Part shown: piece by piece, positions 7,201-13,795 of the stretch
Position numbering within the stretch: the first letter of the stretch is position 1
How the letters are laid out: every line of letters starts with the position of its first letter
Origin: Bacteroides sp. CAG:709
Lineage (GTDB): Bacteria; Bacteroidota; Bacteroidia; Bacteroidales; UBA932
Length of the DNA: 32,596 nt
Assembly: GCA_000434935.1 (NCBI GenBank)
Contig: FR882209.1
Coordinates: 1 to 32,596 of the forward strand
Direction: 5' to 3'
Translations under genes and position numbers: made by a program
Notes under the pieces: model-generated
What the model was told of the DNA's origin: nothing
Databases searched by the model: none
The model's input: only the letters and a program-made list of their open reading frames with translations

Positions 7201-8884
7201 GGATGCAGGTTATGCCCTGCCGTTCCTGAAATCATTGTTCAGCAACATTGAAGGCAGCCTTTCCGGAGACATCGCATTCAACGGACCGCTGGACAACATT
7301 GAAATAAGCAGCAAGGAACTGAGGTTCAACCGTACGAAGCTGCGGGTGGACTTCACGAACGTGGAATATACCGCCGACGGTCCGGTGACGCTCGACAGCA
7401 AGGGTGCGAGGTTCGAAAATGTCACGATAACCGACAGGTTCAATGAGAAGGGCACGGTGAGCGGCAGCATCTTGTGGGACCATTTCCGTGACATGAGTTT
7501 CGACACGGACATCAAGTTCCGCCAGATGGAGGTGCTGAATCTCGGAGAAAATGACAATCCTGTTTTCTATGGCAATGTTTCCGCGACGGGAGACCTGACC
7601 ATCACCGGACAGCTGAATTCCATATTGCTGTCAGCGGATGCACGCACGGCGAAGAGAGGAGAATTCCACATACCGATGAACACCGCTTCATCAGCCGGAA
7701 AGTCCAACTTGCTGACATTCAAGAAGCCATACAGGGAAATCCGCATTGACCCTTACGACGAAATGATGCGGAAACTGAAGGAGAAGGAAAAGAAGGCCAA
7801 TGACTTGGGCATCAAGCTGAGAATCAATGCCACGCCGGACATTACCGCCAGCCTGGAAATCGACAAGGCCGCAGGAAACGTGCTTACGGGCAACGGCAAC
7901 GGTCTGATCGACGTGGAAGTGAGACCGGGCATCGGACTCTTCACCATAAACGGCAACTATATCATTTCCAACGGAACTTACCATTTCGTGGCGCTGGGAA
8001 TAGCGAAAAGGGATTTCTCCATACAGGACGGAAGTTCCATCAGGTTCAATGGCGACATTATGGACAGCAACTTGGATATCAATGCGTTATACAAGACCAA
8101 GGCTTCGGTCGGGACGCTGATTTCCGACACCACGTCCACCGCCAGAAGGACAGTCGAATGCGGAATTGCCATCACGGACAAGCTGAGCAATCCGAGGCTG
8201 GATTTCTCCATCAACATCCCTGACCTGGACCCGACGACGCAGAGCCGCGTGGAAAGTGCATTGAACACGCAGGACAAGATTCAGAAACAGCTTCTGGCCC
8301 TGTTGCTTTCGAACAGTTTCCTGCCTGACGAGCAGTCCGGCATCACCAACACGTCTTCGTCAATGCTGTATTCCAATGTTTCGGAAATCATGGCGGGGCA
8401 ACTTAACAACATCTTGCAGAAACTGAACATACCTGTCGACTTCGGGCTTGATTATCAGCAAAGTGCAGGCGGAACGGATATCTTCGACGTGGCATTGTCC
8501 ACCGCCTTGTTCAACAACCGTGTGGTGGTGAACGGCACCATCGGCAACAGGCAGTACAACTCCACTTCGTCAGGAAGCGAGGTCGTGGGAGACCTGGACA
8601 TCGACGTAAAACTGGACCGTCCGGGGGCATTGAGACTGAACCTTTTCTCGCATTCGGCAGACCAGTACACCAATTATCTGGACAATTCCCAGAGAAACGG
8701 CATCGGTATCACTTATCAGAAAGAATATGACCGCATCGGTGAATTCATACGCAACCTTTTCAGGAGCAGACGCAAAAAACAGGAGCTGGAGGCCGAGCGC
8801 CAGCAGGCTCTCATGAATGAACGGAAAGTGCGGATAAAGATCAATGCGGATAAAAACGAAAAGAAAAATGGAAAACGCAGATAG
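4247..8884 (+). CDS. tamB: Translocation/assembly module TamB-like (AsmA/DUF490)
   Basis: Very large envelope protein (1545 residues from 4247, 1524 from 4310). TamB proteins are anchored in the inner membrane, span the periplasm as a long beta-taco and help with outer-membrane protein insertion or lipid transport. The N-terminus is one hydrophobic helix followed by VQSPKVQTFLAEKAL and RISIGKIHI, typical of Bacteroidetes TamB. Most of the protein is repetitive beta-strand sequence. The C-terminal ~450 residues carry the DUF490/TamB domain (ATPDITASLEID, GNYIISNGTYHF, SINIPDLDPTTQSRVESALN, and barrel-like VVVNGTIGNRQY). Start is a problem: the only conventional start is GTG at 4310, inside the hydrophobic helix, whereas an in-frame ATA at 4247 gives IKKGQVGIRKTVKILYLL, a proper basic pre-anchor. 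I therefore extend to 4247. It heads a unit overlapping the next gene by 17 bases. Confidence 0.88.
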   Translation: MKKGQVGIRKTVKILYLLIVVVTALIVAALIAVQSPKVQTFLAEKALHSLENSIDGRISIGKIHIDPFKAVVIKDLAVIDNHPYRDSAGMMATDTLFRARYVSATFGIKTLINDGSISLSTAKVTDGLFFLVIEPGDSTAADTSGTINLKRIFRLGNGNKEKEKNDKEIFSISDVELDGMAFRMRNFRKDATQYASDEMNWFDLDVEDIKLKGRNLRLKGGVMSGNCDRLSFREKSGFVCHLMSGSAKVGNGKTIVDNLRIIDNWSDIDIPSLKMTYKDTDAWSDFINAVRLQGDIRPSMVSMNTLGYFAPALKRFRMTASLNGHVEGYINDLHLKNIKFESADVEGFTKWDNAHGRGISGDLSGSIIGLPDSQGMLLEADVRKIRFSSRGLERFIKGWAPDAALKISNLCKGETATFTGRMRGPLNRLSVRGSIHSGFGKVTADIGIRNIIDKYRPMEIGGQISTEGLEINKIVDNIPVGKCTMRSGLSATLGKNGPEMTIDSLKVDHLEVLNYGYTGIAAAGTFSQDAFNGRIVCSDPNLNFLFQGIFSLSSKTQNALYQFYANLGYADLHALNIDKRGTSRISLTTQANFTRVSGEEILGNINVNGIVLEDEHGRHNVGDIEISSYANNDLNRVKFKSGFADGTYSGTRFFKSFINDIKTVATSGSLPSLRLGSGNWDRNKYDASIRFHDTKDIMSFFAPGVYIADSTALNLSIARDGNLKASLTSGRIAFKDKYLKGIDLKLGNPDGSIEGTLKADEMKFAPMLVKSGKVNVYAKKDSIGARFSYDNATELQNRGDLILRGRIYRDDNDSLAISTNFDPSYIYLKSRLWKITSSKMDFYSGGAQIGNLRLTGDDQEIRLNGGYSATENDTLRLNMEKFDISMANAFSNQELGLEGRMTGQAMLISRTDDQAGVLMRLQSDSTMFGGHRAGTVKVACVWDDEGKKFNFLCRNSLDGVQTLDASGHFFPKQKTLDGNLSLNGLDAGYALPFLKSLFSNIEGSLSGDIAFNGPLDNIEISSKELRFNRTKLRVDFTNVEYTADGPVTLDSKGARFENVTITDRFNEKGTVSGSILWDHFRDMSFDTDIKFRQMEVLNLGENDNPVFYGNVSATGDLTITGQLNSILLSADARTAKRGEFHIPMNTASSAGKSNLLTFKKPYREIRIDPYDEMMRKLKEKEKKANDLGIKLRINATPDITASLEIDKAAGNVLTGNGNGLIDVEVRPGIGLFTINGNYIISNGTYHFVALGIAKRDFSIQDGSSIRFNGDIMDSNLDINALYKTKASVGTLISDTTSTARRTVECGIAITDKLSNPRLDFSINIPDLDPTTQSRVESALNTQDKIQKQLLALLLSNSFLPDEQSGITNTSSSMLYSNVSEIMAGQLNNILQKLNIPVDFGLDYQQSAGGTDIFDVALSTALFNNRVVVNGTIGNRQYNSTSSGSEVVGDLDIDVKLDRPGALRLNLFSHSADQYTNYLDNSQRNGIGITYQKEYDRIGEFIRNLFRSRRKKQELEAERQQALMNERKVRIKINADKNEKKNGKRR

Positions 8885-9602
8885 ACGGGGCAGGCTGTTC
8901 CTGATTCCCTCGCCACTCGGGGAAAACGACCCGAAAGAAGTCATCCCGGAAGGAGTATTGTCAATGCTGCCGAAGCTTCACACATACGTAGTGGAGGCGA
9001 CGAGGACAGCCAGACGGTATCTCTCCGCAGCCGGACTGAAAGGACATATACAAGAGCTTGAGTTTCATGAGCTTAACGAGCATACCAAACCGGAAGAAGT
9101 GGAGGCGCTGCTGCCTCTTTTCAATGACGGCAACGATGTAGGACTCATAACGGAAGCCGGACTTCCGGCCGTAGCCGACCCCGGCGCGCAACTGGTAAGC
9201 CTGTGCCATAAACATGGTATCGAGGTAGTGCCGTGTTCGGGGCCGTCATCTCTGATGCTTGCGCTCATGGCTTCAGGACTCAACGGACAGTCATTTGCAT
9301 TCCTCGGCTACATACCCGCCAAAACGGATGAACGCAGACAGGCATTGAAAAGCATTGAACGTCATTCAGCATCGGAAAGGCAGACGAAGATATTCATCGA
9401 GACGCCTTACAGGAACGACTCGCTGCTGGCTGACATCCTGGCCAACTGTCAGGGAAGCACGGAGTTATGCATTGCAGCGAACATTACCATGCCGGACGCA
9501 TATATCCGCACCAGGACGATAGACGGATGGAAACGGGAGATTGCCGGACGTAAGGATTTTATCGGAAAGCGCCCATGCGTGTTCCTCATTCTCGCACATT
9601 GA
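8868..9602 (+). CDS. RsmI-like SAM-dependent methyltransferase
   Basis: Tetrapyrrole-methylase-fold SAM methyltransferase of 244 residues, related to RsmI, which 2'-O-methylates C1402 of 16S rRNA. Visible signatures: LFLIPSPLGEND at 10-21, ARRYLSAAG, the RsmI-type core GLITEAGLPAVADPGAQLV followed by VVPCSGPSSLMLALMASG, then FAFLGYIP and FIETPYRNDSLL. It is shorter than E. coli RsmI (about 286) and its N-terminal motif differs from the usual TPIGNL form, so this may be the divergent Bacteroidetes paralogue rather than true RsmI. I choose ATG 8868 because the following residues lead straight into the first beta strand; an ATG at 8844 adds eight basic residues. It overlaps tamB by 17 bases and stops one base before mtaB, so translation is probably coupled. 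Confidence 0.8.
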   Translation: MENADRRGRLFLIPSPLGENDPKEVIPEGVLSMLPKLHTYVVEATRTARRYLSAAGLKGHIQELEFHELNEHTKPEEVEALLPLFNDGNDVGLITEAGLPAVADPGAQLVSLCHKHGIEVVPCSGPSSLMLALMASGLNGQSFAFLGYIPAKTDERRQALKSIERHSASERQTKIFIETPYRNDSLLADILANCQGSTELCIAANITMPDAYIRTRTIDGWKREIAGRKDFIGKRPCVFLILAH

Positions 9603-9603
9603 T

Positions 9604-10887
9604 ATGACTAAAAAAGCATCTTACATAACGCTGGGCTGCAAGCTCAATTACGCTGAGACTTCGACTTACGAACGTGGCTTCATGAAAGAGGGCTACGAGT
9701 CGGTTCCATGGTCGGAAAAGGCCGATCTGTACATCATCAACACCTGTTCCGTAACAGAACATGCCGACCGCAAGTCGCGCAATATCATACGGAAGATCCA
9801 CCGCACTGCTCCGGATGCAACCGTCATTGTCACAGGCTGTTACGCGCAACTGAAAAGAGCCGAGGTCGAATCGCTCGAAGGTGTGAGCCTCGTGTTCGGG
9901 GCCAATGAAAAGGGGTCGCTGGTGAAGACCACGCTGGAGTTCATCGACGGGCGCAATGTCATCCGGGACAATGCTGATGTCAATGATGCCGTCACGTTCG
10001 CTGCCTATTCAAGCGGCGAGGAGCGCACCAGGTCATTCCTGAAAGTCCAGGACGGTTGCGACAATTTCTGCGCATATTGCACCGTACCTTTCGCCAGGGG
10101 CAGGAGCAGGAGCATTTCCATTGCGGAGGCTGTGGAGGAAGCGAAGAGAATCGCCGCTTCGGGAGTGCGTGAAATCGTGCTGACCGGTGTCAATACAGGT
10201 GACTTCGGAAGGAAGAGCGGGGAAAGTTTTCTGGATCTGCTGAAGTCATTGAACGAGGTGGAAGGCATTGAAAGATACCGTATTTCATCTATTGAGCCGA
10301 ACCTTTTGACTGATGAAATCGTGGATTGGATAGCTTCCGGGACCAAGTTCCAGCCGCATTTCCACATTCCGCTCCAGAGCGGCAGCGATACCCTGCTGAA
10401 GGATGTCGGCAGGAAATATTCCACGGAGTTTTTCGCGTCCAAAATAGATTACATACGCGAAAAGATGAATCCGAAACCGGGAGACGGGTCCGGCAGGCCG
10501 GATGTGTTTTTCGGAATCGACGTCATCGCCGGACTTCCAGGAGAAACGGACGAACTGTTCATGGAAACATATAACTTTCTGAAAGACAGGATAAAGCCGG
10601 CATTCATCCATATCTTCCCTTATTCACGTAGAGCCGGCACGAGGTCGGCTGCACGCAAGGACCAGGTGCAGGATTGTGTCAAGACCAAACGTGTGGCGAT
10701 GCTTGAAGAACTTTGCAAATCACTGAATGAAGAGTTCACCGCGTCACAGAAAGGCGTCAAGGAACGTGTGTTGTTCGAGGAGAGCAACAACGGGGGCATG
10801 ATGAGCGGCTACACCGGCAATTATATCAAGGTGGAGAGGCCATGGGACGAGAAGCTGGCCGGGCAAATCGTGGAGGTCACATTATGA
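9604..10887 (+). CDS. mtaB: tRNA t6A37 C2-methylthiotransferase MtaB
   Basis: Radical-SAM methylthiotransferase of 427 residues that converts t6A37 to ms2t6A37 in tRNA. N-terminal MTTase domain: TLGCKLNYAET with Cys12, INTCSVT with Cys48 and VTGCYAQ with Cys79, the three ligands of the auxiliary [4Fe-4S] cluster. Radical SAM core: GCDNFCAYC, with Cys152, Cys156 and Cys159 in CX3CX2C spacing, then GVNTGDFG and HFHIPLQSGSD. A C-terminal segment of about 60 residues ending GNYIKVERPW has the look of a TRAM domain. The GCKLN form of the first motif favours MtaB over MiaB or RimO. The ATG at 9604 is chosen because the first MTTase strand begins at residue 5. It is one base after the RsmI-like gene and overlaps the next gene by ATGA. 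tsaD in the same window makes its substrate modification. Confidence 0.93.
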   Translation: MTKKASYITLGCKLNYAETSTYERGFMKEGYESVPWSEKADLYIINTCSVTEHADRKSRNIIRKIHRTAPDATVIVTGCYAQLKRAEVESLEGVSLVFGANEKGSLVKTTLEFIDGRNVIRDNADVNDAVTFAAYSSGEERTRSFLKVQDGCDNFCAYCTVPFARGRSRSISIAEAVEEAKRIAASGVREIVLTGVNTGDFGRKSGESFLDLLKSLNEVEGIERYRISSIEPNLLTDEIVDWIASGTKFQPHFHIPLQSGSDTLLKDVGRKYSTEFFASKIDYIREKMNPKPGDGSGRPDVFFGIDVIAGLPGETDELFMETYNFLKDRIKPAFIHIFPYSRRAGTRSAARKDQVQDCVKTKRVAMLEELCKSLNEEFTASQKGVKERVLFEESNNGGMMSGYTGNYIKVERPWDEKLAGQIVEVTL

Positions 10888-11828
10888 AGACACGCCTGAC
10901 TTTTCTGGGTACCGGCACGTCGCAAGGCATCCCCATTATCGGCTGCAAATGTCCGGTTTGCCGCAGCAATGACCTGAAAGACAAGCGTTTCCGTTCAGCA
11001 GCATTCGTGGAGTACGGCGGGCTGTCCATCTTGGTGGATGCCGGTCCGGATTTCAGGATGCAGATGCTTGCACATGACATTTCTCATCTGGATGCCATAC
11101 TCTTGACTCATGACCATAGGGATCACACCGGAGGGCTGGATGACGTAAGGTCATTGAACTATATCGACCAGCGGGCGGCTGAGATTTATTGCGAAGAGCC
11201 CGTGCTGGAGTCGCTCAAAAAAAGTTTCGCATACGTTTTCGAGGAGAACAAGTACCCAGGAGCTCCGGAGTGGAACATTCATCTGATAGACGAACGGCCT
11301 TTCTTCGTGGAGCCTGGTGATGAGGACCGCAAACTAATTTGGGTCCACGACAGAGGATATTGCTGGCAAACTGCTGACGGCGAGCTGATTCCGACGAATG
11401 ACCGGAAGGCTACTCCTGCCGAAACTGCTGATGATCCGTCTTTCAAGGGAGGCTTGGTCTCCTCTACCGGGCGCGGCGTGGAAATTATCCCGATAAGGGG
11501 CATGCATGACAAGATGCCGGTGCTGGGTTTCCGTTTCGGTGACATTGCCTATATCACGGACATGAGCCTTCTGCCGGACCGGGAACTGAAAAAACTGCAG
11601 GGCCTGAAGCATGTAACCCTGAATACTGTCGGCTACAAGCCTCACCATTCGCATTTTTCTCTGTATCAAGCAATTGACGTTGCCAGAAAAATCGGAGCGA
11701 AGCACACGTGGCTGACTCACCTGTCGCATAATTTCCCTGTCTACATGGATTTCGCAGCCCAACTGCGCGAACTGGCGCCAGACATGGATATCCAGCCGGC
11801 CTACGACGGTCTGAGCATTGAGGCTTAG
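10884..11828 (+). CDS. MBL-fold metallo-hydrolase (PhnP-like)
   Basis: Metallo-beta-lactamase-fold hydrolase of 314 residues, resembling PhnP-type phosphodiesterases. The N-terminus FLGTGTSQGIPIIGC runs into a Cys cluster GCKCPVCRSND (Cys21, 23, 26) that in PhnP-like proteins binds a structural zinc. The metal site is THDHRDH (His76, His78, Asp80, His81), followed by GLDDVR; further ligands are likely His208 in RGMHDK, Asp226 in ITDMS, and HHSHFS/LTHLSH near 254-282. Compared with the compact family fold there is an extra segment at about 145-196 between the FFVEPGDED and GVEIIPIRGMH strands. Start ATG 10884 overlaps the mtaB stop (ATGA). The physiological substrate is unknown; nothing nearby suggests phosphonate metabolism. 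Confidence 0.85.
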   Translation: MKTRLTFLGTGTSQGIPIIGCKCPVCRSNDLKDKRFRSAAFVEYGGLSILVDAGPDFRMQMLAHDISHLDAILLTHDHRDHTGGLDDVRSLNYIDQRAAEIYCEEPVLESLKKSFAYVFEENKYPGAPEWNIHLIDERPFFVEPGDEDRKLIWVHDRGYCWQTADGELIPTNDRKATPAETADDPSFKGGLVSSTGRGVEIIPIRGMHDKMPVLGFRFGDIAYITDMSLLPDRELKKLQGLKHVTLNTVGYKPHHSHFSLYQAIDVARKIGAKHTWLTHLSHNFPVYMDFAAQLRELAPDMDIQPAYDGLSIEA

Positions 11829-11906
11829 CGGCTTGCCAACCCGGTCTGGTCGAAAAACCAGGCAATTTTCGGGAGCAACGCCTATACGCGACGCCTATAA
11901 AAAAAA

Positions 11907-11926
11907 GGACTCCGAAAACGGAGTCC
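11907..11926. terminator. Bidirectional intrinsic terminator
   Basis: GGACTCCG (11907-11914), loop AAAA, CGGAGTCC (11919-11926) form a perfect 8 bp stem with a tetraloop. T's follow on the + strand (11928-11933) and A's precede it (11899-11906), which become a T-run on the minus strand. It serves both the + strand tamB-to-MBL unit ending at 11828 and pckA, which ends at 11978 on the minus strand. Confidence 0.9.
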
Positions 11927-11977
11927 CTTTTTTGTGTTATGTAATCCGTAGGGCAAAACCCATACGGAAATCTTTGA

Positions 11978-13582
11978 CTAGAGCTGTGGACCAGCCTTTA
12001 CGAGAGCCTTGCCTGCGCGGTTGCCTTCGTATTTGCCGAAGTTCTTGATGAACCTTGCAGCGAGGTCCTTGGCCTTAACTTCCCAGTCAGCAGCATTTGC
12101 ATATGTGTCGCGTGGATCGAGGATCTTAGGATCAACGCCTGCAAGCTGTGTAGGAACTACGAAGTTGAAGTAAGGGATAGTCTTGGTAGGAGCGCTGTCG
12201 ATGCTGTGATCGAGGATAGCGTCGATGATACCACGGGTATCACGGATAGAGATACGTTTTCCCGTACCGTTCCAGCCAGTGTTTACGAGGTATGCCTTGG
12301 CACCGCTCTTCTTCATGTGGCGAACGAGCTCCTCTGCATACTTTGTAGGGTGGAGTTCGAGGAATGCCTGTCCGAAGCAAGCTGAGAATGTAGGAGTAGG
12401 CTCGGTGATACCGCGCTCTGTACCTGCAAGCTTAGCTGTGAAGCCTGAAAGGAAGTAGTACTTGGTCTGCTCAGGATCGAGGATAGATACTGGAGGAAGT
12501 ACTCCGAATGCATCAGCTGAAAGGAAGATAACCTGCTTTGCAGCTGGAGCGTGTGATACAGGACGTACGATGTTCTTGATGTGATAGATAGGGTAAGATA
12601 CACGAGTGTTCTCGGTAACGCTCTTGTCAGCGAAGTCAATCTTGCCGTTCTCATCAACAGTCACGTTCTCAAGGAGAGCGTCACGAGTGATGGCACCGTA
12701 GATATCCGGTTCAGACTCTTTGTCGAGGTTGATGACCTTAGCGTAGCAACCGCCTTCGAGGTTGAAGATACCGTTGTTGTCCCAGCCGTGCTCGTCGTCA
12801 CCGATGAGGAGACGCTTAGGATCGGTAGAAAGGGTTGTCTTGCCAGTTCCTGAAAGACCGAAGAAGATAGCTGTGTTCTCGCCGTTCTTGTCAGTGTTTG
12901 CAGAGCAGTGCATAGAAGCGATGCCCTTGAGAGGCAGGAAGTAGTTCATCATAGAGAACATACCCTTCTTCATCTCACCGCCATACCATGTATTGAGGAT
13001 AACCTGCTCGTGAGAAGTTACGTTGAAGAGAACAGCAGTCTCTGAACGGAGGCCGAGTTCCTCGTGATTCTCAACTTTAGCTTTTGCTGCGCAGTATACT
13101 ACGAAATCAGGCTCCTGATCGAACTCTTTCTGGTTCTTAGGACGGATGAACATATTGGTAACGAAGTGTGCCTGCCATGCAACCTCCATGATGAAACGTA
13201 CTTTCATTCTGGTGTTCTCGTTTGCACCGCAGAAACCGTCAACTACGAAAAGTCTCTTGCCTGAAAGCTGTTTTACAGCGAGTTTCTTGCAAGCTTTCCA
13301 AGTCTTCTCTGAAGCAGGATGGTTGTCGTTAGGATACTCAGGAGTGTTCCACCATACGGTGTCCTTCGAGGTCTTGTCCATAACGATGTACTTGTCCTTA
13401 GGGGAACGTCCGGTGTAGATACCAGTCATAACGTTGATTGCACCGAGCTCGGTCTCCTGACCTTTCTCATAACCGGTAAGCTCCGGCCTTGTCTCCTCGT
13501 TGAAGAGAACTTCATAAGATGGGTTGTAAAGGACTTCTTTTACACCTTTAATTCCATACTTGCTTAAATCCAATGTTGGCAT
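11978..13582 (-). CDS. pckA: Phosphoenolpyruvate carboxykinase (ATP)
   Basis: Interconverts oxaloacetate + ATP and PEP + CO2 + ADP; in gut Bacteroidetes it commonly runs in the carboxylating, ATP-forming direction on the route to succinate. The 534-residue length is typical. Motifs: GRSPKDKY (58-65, substrate Arg), GGEMKKGMFSMMNYFLP (201-217, metal/substrate Lys), the kinase-1a P-loop GLSGTGKTTLS (242-252), the kinase-2 motif IGDDEHGW (260-267) and the adenine-side ISIRDTRGIIDAILD. The ATG at 13582 gives the family N-terminus. Codon choice is clearly more biased than in the neighbours (many CTT, GGT, CGT and GCT codons) and the CATTG/CAATG words common elsewhere are nearly missing, as expected of a highly expressed gene. 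It is monocistronic, with its own promoter and terminator. Confidence 0.97.
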   Translation of the reverse strand: MPTLDLSKYGIKGVKEVLYNPSYEVLFNEETRPELTGYEKGQETELGAINVMTGIYTGRSPKDKYIVMDKTSKDTVWWNTPEYPNDNHPASEKTWKACKKLAVKQLSGKRLFVVDGFCGANENTRMKVRFIMEVAWQAHFVTNMFIRPKNQKEFDQEPDFVVYCAAKAKVENHEELGLRSETAVLFNVTSHEQVILNTWYGGEMKKGMFSMMNYFLPLKGIASMHCSANTDKNGENTAIFFGLSGTGKTTLSTDPKRLLIGDDEHGWDNNGIFNLEGGCYAKVINLDKESEPDIYGAITRDALLENVTVDENGKIDFADKSVTENTRVSYPIYHIKNIVRPVSHAPAAKQVIFLSADAFGVLPPVSILDPEQTKYYFLSGFTAKLAGTERGITEPTPTFSACFGQAFLELHPTKYAEELVRHMKKSGAKAYLVNTGWNGTGKRISIRDTRGIIDAILDHSIDSAPTKTIPYFNFVVPTQLAGVDPKILDPRDTYANAADWEVKAKDLAARFIKNFGKYEGNRAGKALVKAGPQL

Positions 13583-13675
13583 AATAAAAAAATAATATTT
13601 TAGATATTATAACTAATTTCCAGTTTTCAGCAGGTTTTTCATCCTCCCTTCAAAGCCTTCAGTCAAAACCATCCG

Positions 13676-13683
13676 CAAAATTA
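13676..13683 (-). promoter_or_regulatory. -7 promoter element for pckA
   Basis: Minus-strand TAATTTTG matches TAnnTTTG. A TTG (13706-13708 complement) lies 22 bases further upstream as a possible -33. It implies a leader of about 85-90 bases before the pckA ATG. Confidence 0.5.
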
Positions 13684-13727
13684 AATAATTTCACAATTAC
13701 TACCACAATTGCAGTCTGAAAATTTAC

Positions 13728-13735
13728 TAATTTTG
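13728..13735 (+). promoter_or_regulatory. -7 promoter element for recQ
   Basis: TAATTTTG on the + strand, divergent from the pckA element 45 bases away, with TTG at 13709-13711 as a possible -33. It lies 60 bases before the recQ ATG. Confidence 0.5.
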
Positions 13736-13795
13736 CAAAAAACCATCCGACTGTACTTGCAAAAATTTTGCCATGTTTAAAAAGATGGACAAAAT

